Shown: piece after piece, positions 23,119 to 29,898 of the stretch | Layout: the number at the start of each line of letters is the position of its first letter | How positions within the stretch are numbered: the first letter of the stretch is position 1 | Notes under the pieces: generated by a model | Told to the model about the DNA's origin: nothing | What the model saw: the letters and a program-made list of their open reading frames with translations, nothing else | The model's database searches: none | DNA from: an archaeon | Lineage (GTDB): Archaea > Thermoproteota > Nitrososphaeria > Nitrososphaerales > CADDZS01 | Reading direction: 5' to 3' | Assembly (NCBI GenBank): GCA_021806865.1 | Contig: JAKAPU010000013.1 | Span: 1-29,898 of the forward strand | Length of the DNA: 29,898 nt | Position numbers and translations under genes: made by a program

Positions 23119-23951
23119 GCGCTTATTATGAGATAGGCGCCAAGTGCGATGAGGAATATCGCTATGACCTTTGTCAATAGTGCCGGGGATAACATGAATG
23201 CTATTCTGGCACCCAGTATGCTCCCGATCAATGCACCGATGGCCAAGATTACGGCGTAGAGCCAGTCTATTGCGCCAATGCTTACGTGTGTAATGACCGC
23301 ACTTGCGTTGAGTACGACAAGCATTATCCTCGTGGTCGCAATTGCCACGTGGCTCGGCATCTTTACGAAGAGCATAGCGGCTGGCACTATAACTAGGGCT
23401 GCTCCGGCTCCAAACATACCGCTGAGCAGTGCAGCTCCAAAATTGATCACAAGTCCCGCAGGCAAGTTAGGCTTGTACTCGAAGACTCGCCCTGACTGGT
23501 CGACTATTCTGCTCACGGCACGGGATCTTGGTTGACCCACTTCTGAATTTGTCTGACTTTGATTTATGCTGGCAGTCTGGTTTCTTCGCAATAAAACCAA
23601 CACAGAAAGAGCTATTGTGACTACGCCGAGCATTATCTTGAATTCTATCTTTGAAATGCTCGTCTCGAGCAGTGTCCCGATAGCCACTCCGGGTATGCAG
23701 GGGAGAGCAAGAATCACCCCCGACCGATAATCTACTAGTCCTTTCCTTGCGTAGACGACCAAGCCAGAGAGCGCTCCGGTGAAGTACATGAAAAATACGG
23801 CACCAAGAAGCACGTTGATGGGTTTGTCGAACAACTCCACCATGACGGGAACGACAAAAGTCCCCCCGCCTCCACCGGAAATGTTCCCAATGGCTCCGAA
23901 GGCTATGCTGATTATTGTGAGAATGACTGCTTCAAACGCTGACAGTAACAA
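23115..23951 (-). CDS. TauE/SafE-family membrane exporter
   Basis: This 278-residue permease has eight predicted helices in two four-helix halves. The first half carries GAIGNISGGGGGTFVVPVMV. The second carries LVINFGAALLSGMFGAGAALVIVP. The two glycine-rich hairpins are the family hallmark. A cytosolic linker of about 50 residues (rich in Gln/Ser, then GRVFEYKP) joins the halves. Family members export sulfite, sulfoacetate, thiosulfate or similar anions. Its position beside an AprAB-like pair and a sulfonate-type ABC importer makes a sulfur oxyanion a reasonable guess, but that is inference. The start is TTG 23951. Confidence 0.88.
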   Translation of the reverse strand: MLLSAFEAVILTIISIAFGAIGNISGGGGGTFVVPVMVELFDKPINVLLGAVFFMYFTGALSGLVVYARKGLVDYRSGVILALPCIPGVAIGTLLETSISKIEFKIMLGVVTIALSVLVLLRRNQTASINQSQTNSEVGQPRSRAVSRIVDQSGRVFEYKPNLPAGLVINFGAALLSGMFGAGAALVIVPAAMLFVKMPSHVAIATTRIMLVVLNASAVITHVSIGAIDWLYAVILAIGALIGSILGARIAFMLSPALLTKVIAIFLIALGAYLIISA

Positions 23952-24024
23952 CTAGACCGGCTTCTGGCTGAAAGAAAATTTGCCTGCCACGCTTACCAAA
24001 TTCGCGCGGCAGTAAGGGTTTCGG

Positions 24025-24696
24025 TTACTTTGGAGCTGGAGCTGTGATCACTGGTGGTGTTGGAGGTGTGCTCGGCTTTGCTGGCTTTGACTCCCACATT
24101 GCTGTTGCTATTGCTCCGCCAATTATCAGCAGCGCAATACCTGCACCAAGCGGAACCCAGTTAATTGAATGCGTCGTAACTGCCTGCGTTCCAACCATGG
24201 AGAATGTTCCGTCGGTAAACCCAGAAGCACTTTGACCATCATATGTAGCCCAGCTCGGTCCGACAGAGTTGTCGAATATGAAGTAATACATTCCTGCCGA
24301 AGGCGCGGTGAACTGATGGGTATAATTCTGGTTCGGTGTTATTGTGGACGAATTGAATAGAGATGTGAGATTTTGGTTTGTAATTACGACGCCTGAAACG
24401 TTTCCTGTATGACAAAGCGGCGCACAACCATAGTAAGTGTAATATTGGGACTGGTTCATTATATAGAATTGGAAGATTGTTTGGTTGGTGATCATTAGGG
24501 CAAGATTGACTGTTTGTCCAGAAGACATATTCAAGTTTGCTGATTGGTAATCGTTTGGATCTATGTGAAGTGTTGTGTTCAAGATAGAGTACGGCTGCTG
24601 GCTCGAGGCGGCGCTTGGATAGGCTGCACCATAGAGACCGACTACTAAACCTACAACAAGTATTACGAGTCCTATTAGAGCGACTTTGGATGCCAA
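24025..24696 (-). CDS. GOLD-like cell-surface protein with two membrane anchors
   Basis: This 223-residue protein has an N-terminal hydrophobic helix (about 4-24, a signal anchor), an extracytoplasmic beta-rich domain (about 35-175), a C-terminal membrane helix (about 180-200) and a Pro/Thr-rich cytosolic tail. The outer domain contains HQFTAPSAGMYYFIFDNS (127-144), which resembles emp24/GOLD-type domains. It has eight N-glycosylation sequons and a close cysteine pair (C91, C95). The start is TTG 24696, supported by GGTGATC five nt upstream. I recognise no named family with certainty. It may shape or anchor a surface complex for the adjacent ABC importer; that is inference from position only. 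Confidence 0.7.
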   Translation of the reverse strand: MASKVALIGLVILVVGLVVGLYGAAYPSAASSQQPYSILNTTLHIDPNDYQSANLNMSSGQTVNLALMITNQTIFQFYIMNQSQYYTYYGCAPLCHTGNVSGVVITNQNLTSLFNSSTITPNQNYTHQFTAPSAGMYYFIFDNSVGPSWATYDGQSASGFTDGTFSMVGTQAVTTHSINWVPLGAGIALLIIGGAIATAMWESKPAKPSTPPTPPVITAPAPK

Positions 24697-24701
24697 GTCT
24701 T

Positions 24702-24729
24702 GATCACCGCAACTATGTCTATTATTTAT
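24702..24729 (-). promoter_or_regulatory. Box A and GGTGATC ribosome binding site of the GOLD-like gene
   Basis: On the minus strand, ATAAATAA (24722-24729) lies about 30 nt before TTG 24696. GGTGATC (24702-24708), a direct complement of the 16S 3' end, lies 5 nt from the start. The pair decides the TTG start and separates this transcript from the ABC permease gene behind it. Confidence 0.55.
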
Positions 24730-24735
24730 CTTTTT

Positions 24736-25521
24736 TTATTCCCTGATCATCGCGGCTGCTTCTTTCCAGGCCACGACCTTCTTAGTTAAGTATTTCATGA
24801 TTTCATTTAGTGCAATGCTCAAAGCTGCAAGTACCAAGATGACAGCAATCGAAAGTCCAATCTGGAGTTTATCTGCTGCATCAAATATCATACCTCCGAG
24901 TCCCAATACTGAGAAGATCATTTCCGCAATAATCACGCCATCGATCGCCCTAGCAACGCCAAGCCTCAGGCCAATCATGATGTTCGGCATTGCTGCTGGC
25001 AGTATGATTTTCGACATTATCTGTGACTGTTTGGCCCCGTAAGAAAGTCCAGGTTCAACCAGAGAATTGCTAACGTTCTTCACCCCTGTGTAGACATTTA
25101 TTATGATGGCGAAAACGGCAATCAAGAACGCTACTACCAGTGCGCTCGTGGAACTTAGGCCAGTGAAATTCATAGTGAGAGGTACGAAGGCAACGGCGGG
25201 AATAGAGTACCAAGCATTCACCCATGGATCAAACAGGTAATCGGCAAGCAGATACCTTCCCATCACGATTCCTATTGGGACACCTATCACAGCTGCGAGA
25301 GCGAATCCGCCGAATATGGAAATTATCGTGGTCTGGAAGGCTGAGAAGAACAGATTTGAGTACGGAGGGTACGTGAAGAGCATCATGAACTGCTGAGCCG
25401 TTCCATATGGGCCGGCGATGTCCTGAACATTGTTGACAATGTCTGCAACAGCCCACCAAACAAGTACGAAACCGAGAACAGTCAGCGCAAGGATAGGGAA
25501 CCTGTACTTGTATGTATTCAT
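24736..25521 (-). CDS. ABC transporter permease (SsuC/TauC/NitT type), second subunit
   Basis: This is an inner-membrane subunit of a sulfonate/nitrate/taurine-class importer. The 261 residues from ATG 25521 (MNTYKYRFPILALTV) carry about six helices. The ATPase-coupling EAA loop is PGLSYGAKQSQIMSKIILPA, followed by IMIGLRLGVARAIDGVIIAE, which is typical of the BPD_transp_1 family. The start is chosen because AAGGAGAG (plus 25529-25536) sits 7 nt away and the ATG overlaps the upstream permease stop as ATGA. The longer frame to 25560 would lie inside that gene. It is not identical to its neighbour, so the importer is a permease heterodimer. Confidence 0.9.
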   Translation of the reverse strand: MNTYKYRFPILALTVLGFVLVWWAVADIVNNVQDIAGPYGTAQQFMMLFTYPPYSNLFFSAFQTTIISIFGGFALAAVIGVPIGIVMGRYLLADYLFDPWVNAWYSIPAVAFVPLTMNFTGLSSTSALVVAFLIAVFAIIINVYTGVKNVSNSLVEPGLSYGAKQSQIMSKIILPAAMPNIMIGLRLGVARAIDGVIIAEMIFSVLGLGGMIFDAADKLQIGLSIAVILVLAALSIALNEIMKYLTKKVVAWKEAAAMIRE

Positions 25522-26447
25522 CGTCCCACTCTCCTTGAGAGTCTTTCCGATTCTTTCCACTTGAACATGTATCGTTCAACGAGTTTCGGTGTCTGCAGAG
25601 CAATTATACCAAGAATTGCAATCAAAAATACTATTCCCATCATGAATGGGGTGTTCAAAAGCTCCTGAAAAGCCATCATCATGTCTCCGAGGCTGTTTCT
25701 GCTTAGAAGTACTTCCGCAACAACAGCGCCTAACACTGCTCTTCCGAGGCCCAGTCTCAAACCCGCAACAATGTCTGGAAGCGAGGCAGGCAGCACTATC
25801 TTTCGCAAGAATTGACCCTCGCTAGCACCAAATGTCTTGCCGATTTCTGCGAGATTGTTGCTAACATACCTCACACCACTGAATGTGTTGAGTGTGACCA
25901 TGAAAACAGCGAGCATGAAAGCAATGAAAACATCTGCGAAAAAACCTGCACCAATAGCGAAGTAAAGAACCGGAACGAGCGCAACCATGGGTATCGCATA
26001 AATCGCGTTGATCCATGGATCTATGATTGACTCGGCTGATTTCCATCTGCCCATGACGACACCAATGGGAATTCCAACAAGACTAAGCGCAAATCCTGCG
26101 ACAATAATCTCCAGCGTGGTTAACATTGCACTGTATACGCCACTGAGCCCAACCGCATTTGCCGGAATCTTGTTTTCGAGCAGGTCGACTACAGCCTGGA
26201 GAGTCGGAATCGGCCCTGCTAGTATTAACTCCTTGTTTATAATGAGTGCTAGCACTTGCCAGCAGCCAAGAAATATGCCAAGGCTAGCAATGAATAGCCC
26301 TATCCTAACTGGAAGCGAGTCAATGTTCAGACTCCTCCCTGTCGATCTGGTTTTTTCGACTCTAGATTCTTGGGACAGCTGTTGAGCAGTTTCCTCTTTC
26401 AGTAGTCGTATATTATCCAGTTCATCTCTAGATGCCGTCGCAACCAC
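25518..26447 (-). CDS. ABC transporter permease (SsuC/TauC/NitT type), first subunit
   Basis: This 309-residue permease of the same class has a cytosolic N-terminal extension of about 48 residues before the first helix (IGLFIASLGIFLGCWQVLAL). The EAA loop is IGKTFGASEGQFLRKIVLPA, with IVAGLRLGLGRAVLGAVVAE after it. The start is GTG 26447, 8 nt after the ATPase stop, with GGGTGG near it. It sits between the ATPase and the second permease in a single operon with gene overlaps. The substrate class (sulfonates, taurine, nitrate/cyanate, thiamine-pyrimidine precursors) cannot be narrowed from the permease sequence. Confidence 0.9.
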   Translation of the reverse strand: MVATASRDELDNIRLLKEETAQQLSQESRVEKTRSTGRSLNIDSLPVRIGLFIASLGIFLGCWQVLALIINKELILAGPIPTLQAVVDLLENKIPANAVGLSGVYSAMLTTLEIIVAGFALSLVGIPIGVVMGRWKSAESIIDPWINAIYAIPMVALVPVLYFAIGAGFFADVFIAFMLAVFMVTLNTFSGVRYVSNNLAEIGKTFGASEGQFLRKIVLPASLPDIVAGLRLGLGRAVLGAVVAEVLLSRNSLGDMMMAFQELLNTPFMMGIVFLIAILGIIALQTPKLVERYMFKWKESERLSRRVGR

Positions 26448-26455
26448 CCAGATGT

Positions 26456-27283
26456 TTAGGCGTCCTTTGATGCGAAGACGTTCTTCTCCATGATCTCCTT
26501 TTCAAGGAAGCGCCAGATGTAGGCTCTGAGTCTTGCATATTCTGGTTCAGAGCGCGGATCGTACTTCCAACGCTCTTCAGGCAAGTTTACCTTGATTACC
26601 TCTTTCACGAGACCGGGACGAGTGGAAAGAAGTACGATTTCGTCAGAAAGATAAATCGCTTCATCGATGTTGTGAGTTACGAAAAGTGTAGTTCTGGGCA
26701 CTGCGCCCTTCACAATTTGCAGTAACTGCTTCTGTAGAATCTCTCTGGTTTGCATGTCGATAGACGCGAAAGGCTCGTCCATGAGCAGTACGTCAGGATC
26801 GATCGTCATGGCTCGGGCAAGACCCACACGCTGTTGCATTCCACCGGAGATCTCGTGCACATAGTGATTTTCGAAACCCGCCAACCCCACAATTTGGATG
26901 TACTTCTCAGCTACCTGACGACGCTCCTCAACAGAAACGCCTCTCAGTTCTAGCCCAAATTCTACATTTTTTAGGACTGTCCTCCAAGGAAGCAAACCAA
27001 AATTCTGGAAAACAAATCCCATCTTAGGAGGCGGTGATGTCACAACCTGCCCATTGAAAAGAATCTGACCACTATCTGGTTTAATCAGACCATCTATGAC
27101 TCTGAGCAGCGTGGTCTTACCGCAACCAGATGGCCCAATGATGCTAGTAAAAGAACCTGGCTGCAGGTCGAAACTAACCCCACCTAGAACCTCAACTCGC
27201 TCCTCGCCCTTGTGAGAGCCTCTCTTGACAAATGATTTTCTAATATCGCTTACTTGGATTACGGATGACTGTAGAGTCTGCAA
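26456..27283 (-). CDS. ABC transporter ATP-binding protein (SsuB/TauB/NitT type)
   Basis: This is the energising subunit of the importer. All motifs are present: Walker A GPSGCGKTT (50-58), Q-loop VFQNFGLLPWRTV (91-103), signature EISGGMQQRVGLARAM (144-159), Walker B DVLLMDEPFASID (164-176) and H-loop LFVTHNIDEAIYL (200-212). The W100-R101 after the Q-loop is typical of the nitrate/sulfonate/taurine branch. The length is 275 residues. The start is TTG 27283 with a box A (AACTTATAGA) about 28 nt upstream and no leader SD, indicating leaderless expression. It is the first gene of the ATPase-permease-permease operon and divergent from the binding-protein gene. Confidence 0.93.
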   Translation of the reverse strand: MQTLQSSVIQVSDIRKSFVKRGSHKGEERVEVLGGVSFDLQPGSFTSIIGPSGCGKTTLLRVIDGLIKPDSGQILFNGQVVTSPPPKMGFVFQNFGLLPWRTVLKNVEFGLELRGVSVEERRQVAEKYIQIVGLAGFENHYVHEISGGMQQRVGLARAMTIDPDVLLMDEPFASIDMQTREILQKQLLQIVKGAVPRTTLFVTHNIDEAIYLSDEIVLLSTRPGLVKEVIKVNLPEERWKYDPRSEPEYARLRAYIWRFLEKEIMEKNVFASKDA

Positions 27284-27644
27284 GCGCTCAGATATGGATG
27301 TTGCACATCTATAAGTTTAGCGAGAATGGCTATGGTAGCTTATTCAAGAATTTTTACTCACTAGTTCGAAATTGTGGTTTATCTCGACGAATTCTTGCGT
27401 ATTTCGAATCTCTAACAATACGCCCAGTTAAGGCTGAATATAACTTGAGGCATGCACATTCAGGCGAAGAGATGGTCCGTTCGTTCTGGCCAATAGATTA
27501 GGCGATTCGAAAATCCCTTTGTGGAATTACAATAAGGTCTAATTCACTTGACCGGCATCCAGCGGGTGGATTAGGAAATCATGGCAGTTTCGGTTGGAAA
27601 AGATGCGAACATTTTTATATTTCATTCTTGGCGACGGTGAATCG
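27284..27644. promoter_or_regulatory. Divergent control region between the ABC operon and its binding-protein gene
   Basis: This 361-bp gap holds promoters for both directions. On the minus strand, AAACTTATAGA (27309-27319) is about 28 nt before TTG 27283. On the plus strand, ATTTTTATATT (about 27611-27621) is about 28 nt before ATG 27645. The remaining 290 bp carry no supported gene; a 78-codon frame starting at 27265 is AT-biased noise overlapping the promoter. A long shared spacer is consistent with joint regulation, but no clear operator palindrome was identified. Confidence 0.55.
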
Positions 27645-28844
27645 ATGTCTGCTATCAGATTCGTACCAATAATCGTAGCGATACTTTTGGCAGGAACACT
27701 CGTAGTTTATGCACAAGCTACTGTTCCAACAACAACTACTCCAACAACAGTGACTCTCAGAGTTGGATACCCAGATTCACTCGATGAGAGCGATGTTTCA
27801 GACCTGTACGCTGCACAACTTTTGAAAGCAGAGGGAATAAATGTGGTACCAACATTTTATGACGCCCCTCCGCTATCGTACAAAGGTTTGATTTCTGGGC
27901 AACAGGATATTGCTTGGGACACCACAAGTCAAACATTTGCTCTGGGTCCTCTGAGCGGAGAACAAACCACATGTGTTGGTTCGTATGAGCTTGGCGGTAC
28001 ATTCCTTTCGATCTCGAACGGTGGAATTACCAGTCTTTCACAAATGGTCGGCAAAACTGCTGAGGACTTCGGAACTGGTACTGCAACAAGATCGCTGAAT
28101 CTCTACTGGTACAAGGCTGCAGGGATTCCGATTACAACAACCGGCGTGAATGCTTCTGCAGTATACCTCAAGAACGGAGGAGGAAACGTTGCAAGAGTCC
28201 ACGATTTGGAAAATAATGTCACACAAGCAATCGTTGTAGATGATTTCATTCTGTCAGACTTTATGAGTCCTAGCATCAACAACACTGCGCACAACGGACC
28301 ATTCCATGTACTTGCGTATGCGCCTAGCACTTACTGGTCACAGTGCTTTGCAGTGAAAGACTCATGGCTCAGCAACAAAGCAAACCAGCAGGTGATTGTG
28401 AAGTACCTCGAAGCGATGTACCAGGCTCAACGAAAGTTCATAGTCGATCCAGCCTTCATGGTCTCATTTGCAGAACAACAGCTTCCACTGACCGCTCCGT
28501 CTGAAATCCAATTCACTTCTACACTCTACCCGGCAATCGGTGTGTACTGGGGATGGGGCGCGTATAATCTACAAGGGCCTATGAGTCTGAATGGAATGTT
28601 TGCTGGCACCAACCAGTTCTATATGGATGCGAACATCATTTCATCCCCGGTGCAGAACTCTAGCGTGGCGCCATACGGAGTAGTCAACAAGTGGTTCGAG
28701 TACCAAGCTCTACAAGCTCTGGGTCCATTCAATGTACCATCTTGCGAATCCTGGATAACGCCCGCATTCACCACAATGGTGCAGTCATCGGTGCCATCCT
28801 CGCTTGGTGGAATATCCAGCTCCGGAACGTGTCCCTCCAGCTAA
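27645..28844 (+). CDS. ABC transporter substrate-binding protein (NMT1/TauA-like)
   Basis: This is the extracytoplasmic receptor for the divergent ABC importer. ATG 27645 (MSAIRFVPII) is chosen because box A TTTTTATATT lies about 28 nt upstream; the longer frame from 27594 would place the box inside the gene. The protein has a signal peptide or membrane anchor (hydrophobic to about residue 23, VVYAQA), a Thr/Pro linker typical of archaeal tethered receptors, and then a type II periplasmic-binding fold: VTLRVGYPDSLD, a SGQQDIAWDTTSQ loop, and GKTAEDFGTGTATRSLNLYW. There is no lipobox cysteine. Four N-glycosylation sequons are visible. The 399 residues are slightly longer than bacterial TauA. 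The ligand is unknown; nitrate, sulfonate or pyrimidine ligands occur in the fold group. Confidence 0.85.
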   Translation: MSAIRFVPIIVAILLAGTLVVYAQATVPTTTTPTTVTLRVGYPDSLDESDVSDLYAAQLLKAEGINVVPTFYDAPPLSYKGLISGQQDIAWDTTSQTFALGPLSGEQTTCVGSYELGGTFLSISNGGITSLSQMVGKTAEDFGTGTATRSLNLYWYKAAGIPITTTGVNASAVYLKNGGGNVARVHDLENNVTQAIVVDDFILSDFMSPSINNTAHNGPFHVLAYAPSTYWSQCFAVKDSWLSNKANQQVIVKYLEAMYQAQRKFIVDPAFMVSFAEQQLPLTAPSEIQFTSTLYPAIGVYWGWGAYNLQGPMSLNGMFAGTNQFYMDANIISSPVQNSSVAPYGVVNKWFEYQALQALGPFNVPSCESWITPAFTTMVQSSVPSSLGGISSSGTCPSS

Positions 28845-28860
28845 GCTGGAAGGCACGCAC

Positions 28861-28884
28861 TCTCTTTTTTCTTTCTAGTTTTTG
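28861..28884 (+). terminator. T-rich terminator after the binding-protein gene
   Basis: A pyrimidine/T-rich run (TCTCTTTTTTCTTTCTAGTTTTT), beginning 17 nt after the binding-protein stop, matches the U-tract terminators of archaea. No strong hairpin precedes it. It also lies beyond the 3' end of the convergent SDR gene. Confidence 0.5.
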
Positions 28885-28915
28885 ATATAGTGTAAACTAT
28901 ACAGTTCGATTGCGT

Positions 28916-29677
28916 CTAGGGCGAAACAGTGAACTCTCCACCGTCAACGCTTATTGTCTGCCCGGTGATGTAACTGGAGAGATCCGAAGCAAGGAAGAGC
29001 ATTACGTTTGCAATCTCCTCAGGCTTTCCCAGCCGCTTAAGGATTGCAAGGTCCTCAAAGAACTTCCTCCTTTCCGGCTTCATGTCGCCTATCATCCGAG
29101 TCTCGACTATGCCCAGACCAACGCAGTTCACTCGGACATGCGGCGCATACTGGCGTGCGAAAGTCCTCGTAAGTGTAACTTGGCCCGCCTTTGCAGCACC
29201 GTAGGCGACATTGGAGCCTATGCCCATTATATTCGTCATCGAAGTGACATTCACTATGCTTCCGGACTTTTGTTTCAGCATCAACTTTCCCGCTTCGACG
29301 ATACAGAGCCACGGACCCTTCATGTTGATGTCGACCAAGCGATCCCACATCTCTTCGTCGACCTGCGTGTAACTCGACGTTCTCACGTGGACGCCTGCAT
29401 TGTTCACAAGAATGTCCAGCCGTCCGAGCTTTCTTGATACCTCGTCGAACATGCTAGCCACTTCTTTGCTTTTCGAGACATCAGCTTTGATCTTGATTGC
29501 ACTCCCTCCGTCCGCTTCGATCTCTTTGACGACTTGGGCAGCACCTTCCTCTGTGCGGCTGTAGTTCACGACTACCGTTGCTCCCTCCCTCGCAAACATC
29601 TTTGCGGCAACAGCACCGACGCCGGAGCTGCTACCTGTTATTAGGGCAATTTTTCCTTTGAGAATCTGGGCTTCCAA
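28916..29677 (-). CDS. Short-chain dehydrogenase/reductase (FabG-like)
   Basis: This is a classical SDR of 253 residues. The cofactor motif TGSSSGVG is at 14-21, NNAG at 92-95, and the catalytic residues are S146, Y159 and K163 (YGAAKAG). The C-terminal signature ITGQTISVDGGEF is present. No Asp at the end of strand 2 (VVVNYSRTEE, with Arg following), which favours NADPH. It is similar to 3-oxoacyl-ACP reductase and many sugar or alcohol dehydrogenases; the substrate is unassigned. TTG 29677 starts one nucleotide after the stop of the M24 gene upstream, so the two are translationally linked. Confidence 0.92.
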   Translation of the reverse strand: MEAQILKGKIALITGSSSGVGAVAAKMFAREGATVVVNYSRTEEGAAQVVKEIEADGGSAIKIKADVSKSKEVASMFDEVSRKLGRLDILVNNAGVHVRTSSYTQVDEEMWDRLVDINMKGPWLCIVEAGKLMLKQKSGSIVNVTSMTNIMGIGSNVAYGAAKAGQVTLTRTFARQYAPHVRVNCVGLGIVETRMIGDMKPERRKFFEDLAILKRLGKPEEIANVMLFLASDLSSYITGQTISVDGGEFTVSP

Positions 29678-29678
29678 A

Positions 29679-29898
29679 TTACACGCGCTCTGGGATCTCT
29701 TCCAGTGGATACTTTGAAAGCACTTCGTGCCCGGACTCAGTGACTAGCACCATCTCCTCAAGCCTCACTCCATCCTTCCCTTCCTTTTTGCCGGAGTAAG
29801 TTTCAAGTGCGAGAACCATGTTCTTCTCTATCTTCTGAGGATGGGTTAGAGAGTAGGATCGCGAGATGAAAGGTGGCTCGTGCAGCCCCAGTCCCAGG
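29679..29898 (-). CDS. M24-family metallopeptidase, C-terminal part (runs off the window)
   Basis: Only the last 72 or so codons are inside the window. They read as the end of a pita-bread domain with the normal metal ligands: His in GLGLHEPPF, Glu in MVLALETYSG, and the final Glu in GVRLEEMVLV. It therefore looks like a canonical dinuclear M24 enzyme (Xaa-Pro dipeptidase or similar), unlike the two altered homologues at 17.3-21.1 kb. The stop TAA (29679-29681) is one base from the SDR start. Nothing can be said of its N-terminal domain. Confidence 0.8.
   Translation of the reverse strand, partial: LGLGLHEPPFISRSYSLTHPQKIEKNMVLALETYSGKKEGKDGVRLEEMVLVTESGHEVLSKYPLEEIPERV

Noticed and set aside
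27265..27501. 78-codon frame in the divergent ABC promoter region
   Set aside because: Covers the ATPase start and promoter, and has no domain signal.
28910..29437. 175-codon plus-strand frame antisense to the SDR
   Set aside because: Shadow of the SDR gene, which has all catalytic motifs.

Overview
The window most likely comes from an archaeon. Several genes have an A/T-rich box A element about 25-35 nt upstream of the start codon. TTG starts are frequent, a GGTGATC-type Shine-Dalgarno site occurs, one exported protein is dense in N-glycosylation sequons, and a DUF996 membrane protein is present. A lineage in or near Nitrososphaerota/Thermoproteota would fit, but that placement is inference and no rRNA gene is present to test it. 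I saw no tRNA, rRNA or CRISPR array.

Layout. 0.4-2.4 kb: a TatA translocase subunit, a DUF996 membrane protein broken by one extra G in a G8 run, and an MGMT-fold protein without the acceptor cysteine. 2.4-8.3 kb: a convergent ACMSD-type amidohydrolase, then a tight plus-strand operon of OsmC-like protein, 2-oxoacid (pyruvate/acetoin type) dehydrogenase E1 alpha, E1 beta and E2, and a zinc alcohol dehydrogenase. No E3 gene is visible. 8.35-11.15 kb is a mobile-element graveyard. A minus-strand phytoene-desaturase-like FAD oxidoreductase is split by a decayed IS110-family copy and truncated at its 5' side next to a stand-alone TnpB with candidate omega-RNA hairpins at its 3' end.

11.2-17.3 kb is a mixed catabolic and housekeeping stretch: cupin, alpha/beta hydrolase, LLM-class flavin oxidoreductase, cyclase-family metal hydrolase, EamA transporter, SAM methyltransferase and a TrmO-type tRNA methyltransferase. 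17.3-29.9 kb is the most interesting part. Two M24/creatinase-fold proteins that lack most canonical metal ligands flank an LVIVD-repeat beta-propeller protein. One of them overlaps an AprA-like flavoprotein gene, which overlaps a two-cluster ferredoxin (AprB-like) gene. Next come a TauE/SafE exporter, a GOLD-like cell-surface protein, and an SsuABC/TauABC-type ABC importer with two different permeases and a divergently transcribed binding protein. The region ends with an SDR and a third, canonical M24 protein that runs off the window.

Working model (inference): the 17-30 kb region imports a small organic nitrogen- or sulfur-containing compound, hydrolyses it with creatinase-fold enzymes, oxidises or reduces it with the flavoprotein/ferredoxin pair, and exports an anionic product through TauE/SafE. 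The upstream hydrolases, flavin oxidoreductase and 2-oxoacid dehydrogenase would feed carbon into central metabolism. The substrate cannot be read from the sequence.
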